This document shows positions 17,068-25,801 of a stretch of 64,000 nucleotides of DNA, piece after piece. The stretch's first letter is position 1, and every line of letters starts with the position of its first letter. Made by a program: the position numbers and the translations under genes. The notes under the pieces are model-generated. The model had not been told where the DNA came from. It saw only the letters and a list, made by a program, of their open reading frames with translations, and did no database searches. This DNA is from UBA965 sp040396955 (GTDB lineage: Bacteria; Chloroflexota; Chloroflexia; Chloroflexales; Roseiflexaceae), in assembly GCA_040396955.1 (NCBI GenBank), contig JBBAWX010000001.1, forward strand, positions 186,001-250,000. Direction: 5' to 3'.

Positions 17068-18151
17068 CGTGCATCAGCACTATCTACCACATTCATTGGC
17101 AGATCATGTGGATGCATGGCAAGCATCGTTGCATGCTGGGTCACGGGTGCAGGGGTATGCCGATGTAGCCGAAACGTTGGCGGCCATGGATGCGGCTGGG
17201 GTTGCGCGCTGTATTTGGCAGGGTGAGTATTTTTTGCGTCATGCAGACTGCGTGGATCGTAATCAACGGGTGCATCTGGCCATGCAACACGACCCACACC
17301 GTTTATTTGCTTTTGCGGCGGTGCAGCCAGAGCATCCACAGGCCCTCGATGAGCTGGAGCGGTGCCGCAACGCGGGTTTCATGGGGGTGGGCGAATTGAA
17401 TCCGGCGGCACAGCGATTTCACATGCACGGTGCTGGTTTTTTGCGGGTCGTTGAGTACTGTGTGCGTTGGCAATGGCCACTTTTGCTCCATGTCAATGAG
17501 CCGGTGGGTGATGCCTATGCAGGCAAGGTGGCAGTGCCGTTGGCCGATATCTACGGCATTGCACGGCAGTATCCCGAACTACGGCTGATTTTGGCCCATT
17601 GGGGCGGGGGGCTGTGGTGGTACGAGCAGATTCCACAGGTGCGTCGGGCGTTGCGCAACGTCTACTACGACAGTGCGGCCACTTTTCATACGTACCCAGA
17701 CAGTGAGCGACTTGTGCGCATGGCACTCGAAATCATTCCGCACAAAATCATGTTCGGGAGTGATTTCCCGCTCAAGCGGATAGCACAATCAAATCCCGAA
17801 CTACAATCATTTGTTGATTTATTTATGCGTGTGGGCACGCCAGTACAACAGCAGGCGTGTCTCGGTGGTACGGCAGAAGCCTGCATCTGGTCGCCTAATG
17901 TGGGGGGGCTTTCACACGCCGATGTGCACGTACCTGCGCCGGTACTCTCATTGGCGACGCCGATTTTGGCGCTCTACCAGCGGTATCCGGCTGTAGTCAC
18001 GGTGGCTGTGGCATGGGGCATCCCGGTGGATGCGCACACGCCGTGGTGGCAGAGTGTCGATCTTGCGGCGAGCGCTGCTGGGATTCGACCCGCCCAAAAG
18101 GCAGAACTGCTTGCGGACATGCAGCGTGTCATTGATTTGTACGGGTCGTAG
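17057..18151 (+). CDS. Amidohydrolase family 2 metal-dependent hydrolase
   Basis: 364-residue TIM-barrel hydrolase or decarboxylase of the ACMSD/amidohydrolase-2 type. The N-terminal metal site is the His-x-His in IDVHQHYLP. A second His lies in LILAHWGGGLWWYEQ, and the metal-activating Asp in HKIMFGSDFPL. The last 80 residues (from SLATPILALYQRYPAVVTVA) are not part of the usual barrel and look like a small helical domain recalling the metal-site domain of DUF1858/hybrid-type proteins, but no cysteine is there; I leave it unassigned. Start at 17057 overlaps the GT4 stop. Confidence 0.8.
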   Translation: MRIDVHQHYLPHSLADHVDAWQASLHAGSRVQGYADVAETLAAMDAAGVARCIWQGEYFLRHADCVDRNQRVHLAMQHDPHRLFAFAAVQPEHPQALDELERCRNAGFMGVGELNPAAQRFHMHGAGFLRVVEYCVRWQWPLLLHVNEPVGDAYAGKVAVPLADIYGIARQYPELRLILAHWGGGLWWYEQIPQVRRALRNVYYDSAATFHTYPDSERLVRMALEIIPHKIMFGSDFPLKRIAQSNPELQSFVDLFMRVGTPVQQQACLGGTAEACIWSPNVGGLSHADVHVPAPVLSLATPILALYQRYPAVVTVAVAWGIPVDAHTPWWQSVDLAASAAGIRPAQKAELLADMQRVIDLYGS

Positions 18152-18181
18152 ACGCGTGTAATACGGTCGCACGAGGTTGTA

Positions 18182-18212
18182 ACGGGGCACAAGCGCGTCG
18201 CTTGTGCCCCGT
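18182..18212. terminator. Strong hairpin between convergent amidohydrolase and PBP genes
   Basis: 14-bp perfect stem ACGGGGCACAAGCG / CGCTTGTGCCCCGT with a 3-base loop, lying between the two stop codons. There is no T tract on either strand. Confidence 0.5.
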
Positions 18213-18222
18213 CGTGGTGTGG

Positions 18223-21180
18223 TCACGGAGTGGGAGTGGGGAGGATGGGCGTGCCTGCGGGCGGCGGAGTTGGGGTGAGCGATGCCGGTGTGCCAACCAC
18301 GGGAGATGGATTGGCTGGAGCATCAGGTGCCGCCGTGGGGAGTACGTCGCCCGGGTCGGGGTCACGGGCACCAATAATCACACTCTCACCCGGCAAAATC
18401 CACTGGCCAGGAGCCGGAATCGTGCCAATAACTTGGCGCGACGTGTATTGGTCGTAGGCGTCGGGAATACGATCGCGGCTTTGGTAGTCGACGTACACGT
18501 TGACGACTCCGAGCGCCTTTAGGGTGTCGACAGCGACCGGTGCGGTCAAGAAGCGTATGTCAGGCATACGGATGGCACCCTCGACAGGAGGGCCAAATTG
18601 ACTGAGCATCTCGGTGGTGCATTGAGGGATGTTGAATGCGTCGAGGGGCAAAATGGGCGGTTGATACTCGGCAATATTGCCAGCCACGTCCCACTGCCAG
18701 AGCATGTTGATGCCTGGTTCCATGATGGGCGGAATCCAGGCGAGACCGTTGACGATGCGTTCTTCGGGCACGTAGACACCCTCGGCAGGTAGACATGCGG
18801 TTTGACTGATGAGCGCAGTGTCAGTGATGATTCCCGAGAGAGCGAGCGTGTCGGTGATACGGGCGACCTGTACCGGTTGGAGTAACCCGGCACAGGGGTC
18901 GAGGGTGAGATCGACCGGTGCCAGAGCCGTAGGATCGTTGACCAGTGAATCACTGGGAGGTGGTGCCATGGTTGATGGTTGCATGCTCCGAGTGAACAAT
19001 TCGGTGGTGCGGTTGTTGAATGCGCCGGGGAGCGGACAAATCGGCAATTCTTGCACCCCCGGGGCACGTTCAAATGATACGGGCAGACGACCGCCGTAGG
19101 GCTCCGAAAGTAAGCGATTGAGGCGTTCGTCGGCAAAGATGGATTCCATCAGTGTGCCCCAGATGATGCCGCCACCGGTCAGGCTCTCAACCTTTTGTGT
19201 GGGTTCATTGTTGTTGTTGCCCGTCCAGACGCCGATGGTGACATAGGGGGTAAAGCCGATGGCCCAGGCATCACGCCAGTCATTGGAGGTACCGGTTTTG
19301 ACGGCTGCCGGTCGTGACAACTTGAGGCGGCTGTTGAGCCCCCAGATGGCTTGGCGAGCGTTGTCGTCACTCATCATGTCGGTGATGATGCTGACCAGCT
19401 CCGGATTGACGTTGGCGATTTTTTGCTCGGGTGTGAATTCATAAATACGCTCACCTGCGGTGTCTTCGATGCGCAGAATGGCCTGGGGGGGGTAGTATTT
19501 GCCGCCGCTTGCGAGCGTGTTGTAAGCGGCCGTCAACTCGAGTGGGGTGACTTCGCCACCACCGAGGGTGAGGGCGAGCCCATAAAAGCCTTCGCCGCGT
19601 TGCAACGAAGTAATGCCCATGCGCTCAAGGAGACCTAATGTATGTGTGATGCCTGCATACTTGAGGGCTTCGATGGCGGGCAAGTTGAGCGAGTTCGCCA
19701 ACGCTTGGCGCATGCGCAATGGCCCATTGAACTTGCCATTGTAGTTGTTGGGTGCGTAGCGCTCAGCGCCAAGGAGTGGGTATGTGTGTTTGACATCCCA
19801 CAAGATGGTGGCGGGAGTCATGCCACGCTCCATGGCTGACAGGTAGGTAAACGGTTTGAGTGCGGAGCCGGGCTGGCGCAGGCTGGTGGCCACGTTGACC
19901 TGCCCGTCGAGCACGTTGCCGTCGAATTCGGGGGTGGTGGTTTTTTCGGTGCGATTATAGTCGACGCTCCCCACCATGGCCAAAATCTGACCCGTGTTGG
20001 GTTGCATGACCACCACTGACGCATTGTGAATGTTGCGTTCTTTGATTTCGGCGATGCGGTTTGACGCAGTTTGCTGAGCGGTCCGCTGGAGTTCAAGATC
20101 GATGGTGGTGTAGACCGAGATGCCTTGCGTCGCAAATTGTGGCCCGTACTGCTCTTCGAGCAGACGGCGCACATAAAAGACGAAATGTGGCGCATTAATG
20201 GGCACTTCGGGCCCGGCAAAGACGAGTTCTTCGGCGGCCGCGCTCCGTGCTTCAGGCTCGCTCACATAGCCGTTGTCGACCATCTGGCGCAACACGGCGA
20301 CTTGGCGCCATTTGGTGGGGCTGATGTCACCAAGGTCGTAATCAGGATTCACCCACCCGGGTTGAAGCTCGACACCGGGAAGTCGGTTGTCGGTGGTATA
20401 GAGGTACGGATCATAGACGTTGGGGAGCTGTGGCATACCGGCGAGCATGGCCGCTTGAGCAAGGTCAAGCTCATTGGCAGAGCGTTTGAAGTACGTGTTG
20501 GCCGCCGCTTCGATGCCGTACGCCAAATTCCCATAGTAGATCTCGTTGAGGTAGAGCTCAAGAATCTCATCTTTGCTGTACTGCCGTGAAAGTTCTTGGG
20601 CAAGTACGATTTCGAGCATTTTGCGCCGAACACGACTTTCAAGGTCGAACGCGCGTTCCTGCTCGGTGAGAACGATTTGTTTGATTACCTGTTGCGAAAT
20701 TGTCGATCCACCGCCAACGACTTCGCCAGCCACCAGACTCCCAAAAACCCCACGCGCAATACCGACATAGTCGACACCCGGGTTGGTATAAAACGTCTTA
20801 TCCTCGATTGAGACCGTGCCTTCGACAAGATATTGTGAAATCTCGCTCAGCCCCACTTTGGTACGTCGCCCTGTGCCAAAAAATTCGTAGAGAACTTTGC
20901 CGTTGCGGTCGTACATGCGGCTAGTCTCAAATTCTGTGCGGCTACGGATACTCTCGAGGCGCGGCACGAGCGAGGCTGTCAGCGACGTGTACAGTGTGAA
21001 CAGCACCACGATGCCAATGACTCCCATCAACACCAACGTAGAAAGACACCCCGCCAAGAAGCGTGGCAAAAAGGCTGGAACGATTGTCTGTTTGCGCCGC
21101 CGGCGCCCAATGGGCATGGCTGCATGTGGGTCTTTGTAGGTAGATCGGCGCCGCGGTAGGCGATTGGGTTGTCGTGACAT
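18223..21180 (-). CDS. Class A penicillin-binding protein (PBP1a type) with PASTA-like tail
   Basis: Bifunctional peptidoglycan glycosyltransferase/transpeptidase, 985 residues. A basic cytoplasmic N-terminus and one membrane helix (about 40-65) precede the GT51 domain, with VSIEDKTFYTNPGVDYVGIA (catalytic Glu) and GGGSTISQQVIKQ. In the transpeptidase domain the catalytic Ser is in PGSALKPFTYL (SxxK), SLN is the second motif, and KTGTSNDWRDAWAIGFTP the third. After it come a PASTA-like segment (LKALGVVNVYVDYQS to VIIGARDPDPG) and a Pro/Thr-rich C-terminus. Start at 21180 has GGAG upstream; the open frame beyond is probably not translated. A long PBP with free tail suggests a monoderm wall. 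Confidence 0.92.
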   Translation of the reverse strand: MSRQPNRLPRRRSTYKDPHAAMPIGRRRRKQTIVPAFLPRFLAGCLSTLVLMGVIGIVVLFTLYTSLTASLVPRLESIRSRTEFETSRMYDRNGKVLYEFFGTGRRTKVGLSEISQYLVEGTVSIEDKTFYTNPGVDYVGIARGVFGSLVAGEVVGGGSTISQQVIKQIVLTEQERAFDLESRVRRKMLEIVLAQELSRQYSKDEILELYLNEIYYGNLAYGIEAAANTYFKRSANELDLAQAAMLAGMPQLPNVYDPYLYTTDNRLPGVELQPGWVNPDYDLGDISPTKWRQVAVLRQMVDNGYVSEPEARSAAAEELVFAGPEVPINAPHFVFYVRRLLEEQYGPQFATQGISVYTTIDLELQRTAQQTASNRIAEIKERNIHNASVVVMQPNTGQILAMVGSVDYNRTEKTTTPEFDGNVLDGQVNVATSLRQPGSALKPFTYLSAMERGMTPATILWDVKHTYPLLGAERYAPNNYNGKFNGPLRMRQALANSLNLPAIEALKYAGITHTLGLLERMGITSLQRGEGFYGLALTLGGGEVTPLELTAAYNTLASGGKYYPPQAILRIEDTAGERIYEFTPEQKIANVNPELVSIITDMMSDDNARQAIWGLNSRLKLSRPAAVKTGTSNDWRDAWAIGFTPYVTIGVWTGNNNNEPTQKVESLTGGGIIWGTLMESIFADERLNRLLSEPYGGRLPVSFERAPGVQELPICPLPGAFNNRTTELFTRSMQPSTMAPPPSDSLVNDPTALAPVDLTLDPCAGLLQPVQVARITDTLALSGIITDTALISQTACLPAEGVYVPEERIVNGLAWIPPIMEPGINMLWQWDVAGNIAEYQPPILPLDAFNIPQCTTEMLSQFGPPVEGAIRMPDIRFLTAPVAVDTLKALGVVNVYVDYQSRDRIPDAYDQYTSRQVIGTIPAPGQWILPGESVIIGARDPDPGDVLPTAAPDAPANPSPVVGTPASLTPTPPPAGTPILPTPTP

Positions 21181-21323
21181 GAGACTCGTTACTCCATCAG
21201 TCAGTGCGGACCACGAGGCGATACCGAGAGGGAGTGGTCTGCGCGCCCAGGTGAACCATATGCTCCGTGGTATGCTGAATGCGTTGCATCCTTGCACACG
21301 ATTGTACCACGCAGAGGTCTTTC

Positions 21324-21614
21324 ATGGTGAATCGATATACCCCGGTCTACGAGATTGTGCGCGTGATTCCACTGGGGATGGTGACCACCTATGGTGCCAT
21401 TGCGCGGGCCGTCAGCGTACCGCGTGGAGCTCGTGGGGTAGGCTGGGCGTTGGCCGTTTGTGATGCCACATTGCCCTGGTGGCGCGTGGTGGCGCGCAAT
21501 GGACGGATTACGTCGCCGCAGGCAACGTTGCAACAGTCCATGCTTGAATCTGAGGGGGTGCCCATGTCAGGTGAATTGCAGGTGGATATCAGACACTGCC
21601 TGTGGCTTCCGTAG
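21324..21614 (+). CDS. Alkyltransferase-like protein (ATL), MGMT family without catalytic Cys
   Basis: 96-residue DNA-binding domain of the O6-alkylguanine-DNA alkyltransferase family. The helix-turn-helix stretch IPLGMVTTYGAIARAVSVPR and the arginine finger region are present. Where active MGMT has PCHRVV this protein has PWWRVVARNG, so it cannot transfer alkyl groups. ATL proteins bind O6-alkylguanine and hand lesions to nucleotide excision repair (known for S. pombe Atl1 and E. coli YbaZ). Start at 21324 follows GAGG; it lies divergently from the PBP gene. Confidence 0.85.
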   Translation: MVNRYTPVYEIVRVIPLGMVTTYGAIARAVSVPRGARGVGWALAVCDATLPWWRVVARNGRITSPQATLQQSMLESEGVPMSGELQVDIRHCLWLP

Positions 21615-21619
21615 GCGTG

Positions 21620-21631
21620 TGGTACTATAGT
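21620..21631 (+). promoter_or_regulatory. -10 region for the MFS gene
   Basis: TGG-TACTAT (21620-21628) overlapping TATAGT (21626-21631), about 36 bases before the coding start; extended -10 type without -35. Confidence 0.4.
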
Positions 21632-21666
21632 GCAGTTATCCACCATGGGTCGTTTTCGACAAAGGC

Positions 21667-22854
21667 ATGCGCATGATGAGCGTGGCTCAACTCAACCGGC
21701 GGTCGTTGCGATTTTTGGCGCTGAGTCAGGCAGGTCTGTTTGCCTCCAACGGACTCACGGTGCCCTTGATGGCCAATCATTTTGGTGAGCTCGGAGCCGG
21801 TCCTGCCATTGTGGGCATGATGTTCGCAGCCCAACAACTCGGCTCGCTGGTAGCCCCCTACTTGTGGGGCGCGCAGTCCGACCGTATAGCGCGCCGACGT
21901 CCCATCATCATGGTGGCACTGGCGTTATCGGCGCTGTCGTTGTTGGTGATTGCCCTGACCACCACATGGTGGCTTGTTATTGGCGCTCAGTTGTTGCTGG
22001 GCATTGCAGGCGCTGGCTTCAGTGCAGGAAGTCTGGCATTGGTGGGCGACCTCATCGAAGATGCGCAGTCGCGTGGGCGCATGTTGGGGATTTTCCGCAC
22101 CACTGGTTCATTGGCCTTCGCATTGACGGCCATTGCTGGTGGCTTCGTGGCAGATGCATATGGCTTGTGGGTGCCCATCTTAATCGCGTCCATCATGCAG
22201 GGACTTGGTGGGATTGCCACGCTAGGTGTGCGCGAGGCGGTGGTCGCAGCGCCAACTGAAGTGGCAACGGACTCCGCCGAACGCACCGAATCACCCGTCG
22301 ACTGGCGCACCAGTGTGGCTTTTTTTGTGGTGGTGTTTACCTGGTTTTATGGCATGGGTGCTGTGGCATGGCAATGGCCGGCGTTGATGCGTTCGTTGGG
22401 CTATCATCAGAGCTCCATTAGTGGTCTGTGGGCACTGGCCGCTGCTGGTGAAGTTCCCGCATTAACATTGGCCGGTTTACTGGCCGATCGTTGGGGGCGG
22501 CGGCCTCTTTTGGTTGCCGGTTTGACTGGCCAAGCCGCCATCTACGGTCTTTACCAGTTTGTGGCCCCCACATGGGGGATTGTGCCGCTACAAATGGTGC
22601 GTTCGTTGTCCTACTCGAGCTACGAGACACCGGCACTTTTGATGGCCACCGAACTCGGGTTGCGGCAACGCCGTGGGCGACTCGCGGGTCTCTACCACAC
22701 CATTGCCGCCCTTGGTGGTGTGGTCGGTGCCACGGTAGGTGGGCAGCTTGTGGCTCGTTGGGGATATGCGACGTCATTTACGGTGGCGAGCGCCGGTATG
22801 CTCTTGGTGGCATGGGTGGTGGCGCGGCGCTTGCCACCACAGGCAGCTCGCTGA
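21667..22854 (+). CDS. Major facilitator superfamily transporter
   Basis: 395-residue inner-membrane carrier with about twelve hydrophobic helices. The loop 2-3 signature appears as YLWGAQSDRIARRRPIIMV and the repeat copy as AGLLADRWGRRPLLVAG. An acidic soluble loop (TEVATDSAERTES) links the two halves. The start could be the ATG at 21667, 21673 or 21676; AAAGG at about 21661 suits 21673 best. The substrate is unknown; no neighbour points to it. Confidence 0.82.
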   Translation: MRMMSVAQLNRRSLRFLALSQAGLFASNGLTVPLMANHFGELGAGPAIVGMMFAAQQLGSLVAPYLWGAQSDRIARRRPIIMVALALSALSLLVIALTTTWWLVIGAQLLLGIAGAGFSAGSLALVGDLIEDAQSRGRMLGIFRTTGSLAFALTAIAGGFVADAYGLWVPILIASIMQGLGGIATLGVREAVVAAPTEVATDSAERTESPVDWRTSVAFFVVVFTWFYGMGAVAWQWPALMRSLGYHQSSISGLWALAAAGEVPALTLAGLLADRWGRRPLLVAGLTGQAAIYGLYQFVAPTWGIVPLQMVRSLSYSSYETPALLMATELGLRQRRGRLAGLYHTIAALGGVVGATVGGQLVARWGYATSFTVASAGMLLVAWVVARRLPPQAAR

Positions 22855-22864
22855 GGAGCCGGGC

Positions 22865-22891
22865 ACAGCGTACCGCTGTAGTTGGTATAAT
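22865..22891 (+). promoter_or_regulatory. Extended -10 promoter with inverted repeat, Gfo/Idh-cupin-kinase operon
   Basis: TGG-TATAAT (hexamer 22886-22891) lies 49 bases before the first Gfo/Idh gene. A perfect inverted repeat ACAGCG-TAC-CGCTGT (22865-22879) covers the -35 position and could be a regulator operator. Confidence 0.5.
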
Positions 22892-22940
22892 ACGCATACC
22901 CATGGTGATTACTGCGTTTTTTCGTGCAAAGGAGCATCAC

Positions 22941-23990
22941 ATGCATACAACGGTGCGCGTGGGAATTCTCGGGATGTCGCACGATCATGTCTGGGATGTG
23001 CTTCGTGGCGCCCATGCAGTGGCTGGGCTACAGATTGTGGCGGCTGCCGATGCCGATGCCGAGTTGCGTGCGAAGGCACAACAACACGGAGTTGCCCGCG
23101 TTTTTGATCAGCCACTGGTGTTGCTCGAGGAATGTGAACTCGATGCCGTGCTCGTAATGGGCGATAACGCCTCTGGCGTGGAACTCGCCATTGCCGCCGC
23201 TACGCGTGGCTTGCATGTCATGACCGAAAAACCACTTGCGGCCACGTATGCTGGTGCCCTCGCCATGTATCAGGCCACCAAAAAAGCCGGTGTAACCCTG
23301 ATGGTCAACTGGCCAATCGCATGGCGTGCGGACATTCAGCATGCGCTCAATTTGGCCAAACGAGGCAAGGTCGGAGCTATTTTTTCGGTCAACTACCGGG
23401 CCGCCCACTGTGGTCCACGTGAGCTGGGTTGTTCGCCGCATTTCGTGGATTGGCTCTATAATCCGGAGCTCAACGGGGCTGGTGCGCTGATGGATTATTG
23501 TTGCTACGGGGCAGCTATCGACTGCATGTTGCTCGGCATGCCTGCACGCGTCACTGCAGTTGCTGGACGGTTGCGCAAGAGCGACCTCCCCGCGGAAGAC
23601 AATGCAGTCATGATTATGCAACACCACACGGCGATTTCTACTGCCACGGCATCATGGACGCAACAGGGGCATATGACGTCGTACGAACCAATCATCTATG
23701 GTGACCAAGGGACGCTCAAGGCCAGTCAAGGCAAGCTCTTTTTTAGCGATCACGCACACGATACCGGTGTGCAGATGCGTGTGCCCGCTTTGCCCGTAGG
23801 TAGTCGGCATGCGCTCGAGCATTTCATCGCCGTGATTCGTGGTGAGGTCGCCTTACTTGAGCTCTGTAGTGGTGAAGTCGCGCTCATGGCCCAAGAAGTG
23901 CTCCAGGCAGGAATCATGTCGGCGCAGACGAACGCAAGTGTCTCGTTACCACTCGGGCCACAGGCCATGTGGCAAGGAGGGCAGTCATGA
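22941..23990 (+). CDS. Gfo/Idh/MocA family oxidoreductase
   Basis: 349-residue dehydrogenase, first gene of a four-gene operon. The Rossmann start VRVGILGMSHDHVWDVLRG is unusual: the usual GCG is GMS followed by HDH, as in some keto-sugar-related members. The TEKPLAATYAGAL segment gives the EKP motif. Catalytic region around LMDYCCYGAAIDCMLLG. AAAGGAG lies eight bases before the ATG. Overlaps the second dehydrogenase gene by ATGA, so the two are co-translated and may act on consecutive or related substrates. Confidence 0.82.
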   Translation: MHTTVRVGILGMSHDHVWDVLRGAHAVAGLQIVAAADADAELRAKAQQHGVARVFDQPLVLLEECELDAVLVMGDNASGVELAIAAATRGLHVMTEKPLAATYAGALAMYQATKKAGVTLMVNWPIAWRADIQHALNLAKRGKVGAIFSVNYRAAHCGPRELGCSPHFVDWLYNPELNGAGALMDYCCYGAAIDCMLLGMPARVTAVAGRLRKSDLPAEDNAVMIMQHHTAISTATASWTQQGHMTSYEPIIYGDQGTLKASQGKLFFSDHAHDTGVQMRVPALPVGSRHALEHFIAVIRGEVALLELCSGEVALMAQEVLQAGIMSAQTNASVSLPLGPQAMWQGGQS

Positions 23991-25234
23991 TCCGTATTGG
24001 AATCGTCGGGTGTGGGCGTATCCTCAATGCTCATTTACAGGGATACTTGCGTTTGCGCGAAAAAGGCGTCGACACTTTCCGCATTACCGCGTTGTGTGCC
24101 CGAAACCCCGAAGACGCCTACATGTTTCGCAAACGTGGCGAAGGACCGCCACCGCGTCCCCCGGTGCTTGATCCGGCCACTGGTGATCCACTAGCGGCGC
24201 CACATACCTACATCAGCGACATCCATGACGACGTCGATGTCAAAGTCTTCACCGATTATCGTGAGATGATTGCAAGCGGCCTTGTTGATGCAGTCAACGA
24301 TTTTACGACGTTGGCGGTGCATCACGATGTGGCCGATGTCGCATTGCGGGCCGGTAAACATCTGCTGTCTCAAAAACCACTCGCCATTAGTGTTAGAGCC
24401 GGGCGTCGCATGGTAGAGTTGGCACAACAACACGGGCTCACGCTGGGTGTCTTTGAAAATGTGCGCCAAATGGAGCTGGTGCGGGCTCACCACTGGGCGG
24501 TGGCACATGGCCTGATTGGTACGCCACAATTCGCCGTAATGGGCATTTTGGGTGGGCTCTGGTCGCCAGCACGTATCGTGGCCGAAACGCCGTGGCGTCA
24601 CCAAAAACTGCGTGGTGGTGGCGGCGGTAGTATCGATATTGGTGTGCACCAGATGGACTGGATGCGCTTTGTGATGGGCGAAGTGGCCAGTGTGTCAGCC
24701 ATGGCGGAGACGTTTGTTGCCGAGCGTACACATACCCATGCCGATGGCTCAGTGCAACGCATCTCGGCTGACGTTGATGACACCTACATGGCTACCATCC
24801 GTTTCGAAAACCGGGCTCTCGGGCAGCTCTGGTGGTCGTGGGCCGGCCAAAGTGAGCCGATTACCATCAACGGCGCTCCCGCATTCGTCGGCAGTGATGC
24901 CGCCATCCGTGGTGACCAGATTCAGTATCGTGATGGGCGGAGCGAATCGTTGTTGGCACGCTTTCAACACGACATGACCAGCTCCGAGCGCGATCGTTTC
25001 TTTCCTCTGGGGCTCACCGACCCTGCCGCGATTTCTCAGTATGATTGGCTCACGGCGATTGCCCGTGGCACCGATCCTGAAACGAGTGGGCACGAAGGGT
25101 TGCGTGATCTGGCTGCCGCGTATGCCATGTTGGAATCAAACTACGCAGGGCGTGCTGTCACGCTTGCAGAGGTACTCAGCGGGCAGGTCGATGCCTATCA
25201 ACGTAGTATCGACGAGTACTACGGTCTGGTATAG
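23987..25234 (+). CDS. Gfo/Idh/MocA family oxidoreductase (long form)
   Basis: 415 residues, longer than the usual 330-380 because of an insertion near residues 45-85 containing FRKRGEGPPPRPPVLDPATG. Rossmann start IRIGIVGCGRILNAHLQGYL, co-substrate motif SQKPLAISVRAGRRM (QKP in place of EKP), and a catalytic GGGGGSIDIGVHQMDWMRF stretch with the conserved D-x3-H-type pair. Co-translated with the preceding dehydrogenase. A double Gfo/Idh set next to a cupin and a sugar kinase suggests a keto-sugar interconversion route; this is inference. Confidence 0.82.
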   Translation: MIRIGIVGCGRILNAHLQGYLRLREKGVDTFRITALCARNPEDAYMFRKRGEGPPPRPPVLDPATGDPLAAPHTYISDIHDDVDVKVFTDYREMIASGLVDAVNDFTTLAVHHDVADVALRAGKHLLSQKPLAISVRAGRRMVELAQQHGLTLGVFENVRQMELVRAHHWAVAHGLIGTPQFAVMGILGGLWSPARIVAETPWRHQKLRGGGGGSIDIGVHQMDWMRFVMGEVASVSAMAETFVAERTHTHADGSVQRISADVDDTYMATIRFENRALGQLWWSWAGQSEPITINGAPAFVGSDAAIRGDQIQYRDGRSESLLARFQHDMTSSERDRFFPLGLTDPAAISQYDWLTAIARGTDPETSGHEGLRDLAAAYAMLESNYAGRAVTLAEVLSGQVDAYQRSIDEYYGLV

Positions 25235-25235
25235 T
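25227..25235 (+). promoter_or_regulatory. Extended -10 promoter (TGG-TATAGT) for the cupin gene
   Basis: Hexamer TATAGT at 25230-25235 preceded by TGG; it overlaps the stop codon of the second Gfo/Idh gene and lies 40 bases before the cupin ATG. Suggests an internal promoter. Confidence 0.4.
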
Positions 25236-25274
25236 GTGTAGCACAGCAGTGTGTACGTAGAAAGAGGGGATGCC

Positions 25275-25736
25275 ATGACACAGCGCAACATGCAGGGCTC
25301 CGAGGTCAGCACCGAGCAACAGTTGGAGGTCGAGGGCAATGACGGCATTGCGGTGATTCGCGGTGGTGGCAGTGAACGTGGCTGGAATGGCATCCGCTAC
25401 AAGCTCGGTATGTCGTCACGCAACACCAACGCCAAACACTTGTCGATGAATGTGGCCCGTGTGCCCCCTGGTGCGGTCGCATATGCCCACATTCACGTTG
25501 ATTTTGAGGTCATGCTCTATATTTTGCAGGGCAAGGTGCGCCATGCCTATGGGCCCGGGTTACGCAAAATCATCGACAATGAAGCTGGTGACTTCATCTT
25601 CATTGAGCCAGGTGTGCCCCACGAGGTCTACAATCTCAGCGACAGCGAAGAGGTCATTGCCGTGGTGGCACGTTCACGTGCCGACGAGTGGGACAACATT
25701 GTAGCGTACGATCCAGCCAGCGAACCGGAAGCCTAA
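25275..25736 (+). CDS. Cupin-domain protein
   Basis: 153-residue single-domain cupin. Motif 1 is seen as YAHIHVDFEVMLYILQGKVR (two His, one Glu) and motif 2 as GDFIFIEPGVPHEVYN with the third His, so a metal site is complete. No other domain. AGAGGGG lies upstream of the ATG at 25275. Such stand-alone cupins in sugar operons act as epimerases, isomerases or ligand sensors; I cannot tell which. Confidence 0.82.
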   Translation: MTQRNMQGSEVSTEQQLEVEGNDGIAVIRGGGSERGWNGIRYKLGMSSRNTNAKHLSMNVARVPPGAVAYAHIHVDFEVMLYILQGKVRHAYGPGLRKIIDNEAGDFIFIEPGVPHEVYNLSDSEEVIAVVARSRADEWDNIVAYDPASEPEA

Positions 25737-25761
25737 ATTTTCATCGGACCAGTGTACGTTT

Positions 25762-25790
25762 CTCCTGTGTCGCGATTCAGCGCACAGGAG
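25762..25790 (+). promoter_or_regulatory. Leader hairpin before the kinase gene
   Basis: CTCCTGTG (25762-25769) pairs with CACAGGAG (25783-25790). The right arm contains AGGAG 11 bases before the kinase ATG, so the stem could mask a ribosome site; a second G-run (25795-25799) stays free. No T tract follows. Confidence 0.3.
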
Positions 25791-25801
25791 TGTGGGGGTA
25801 T

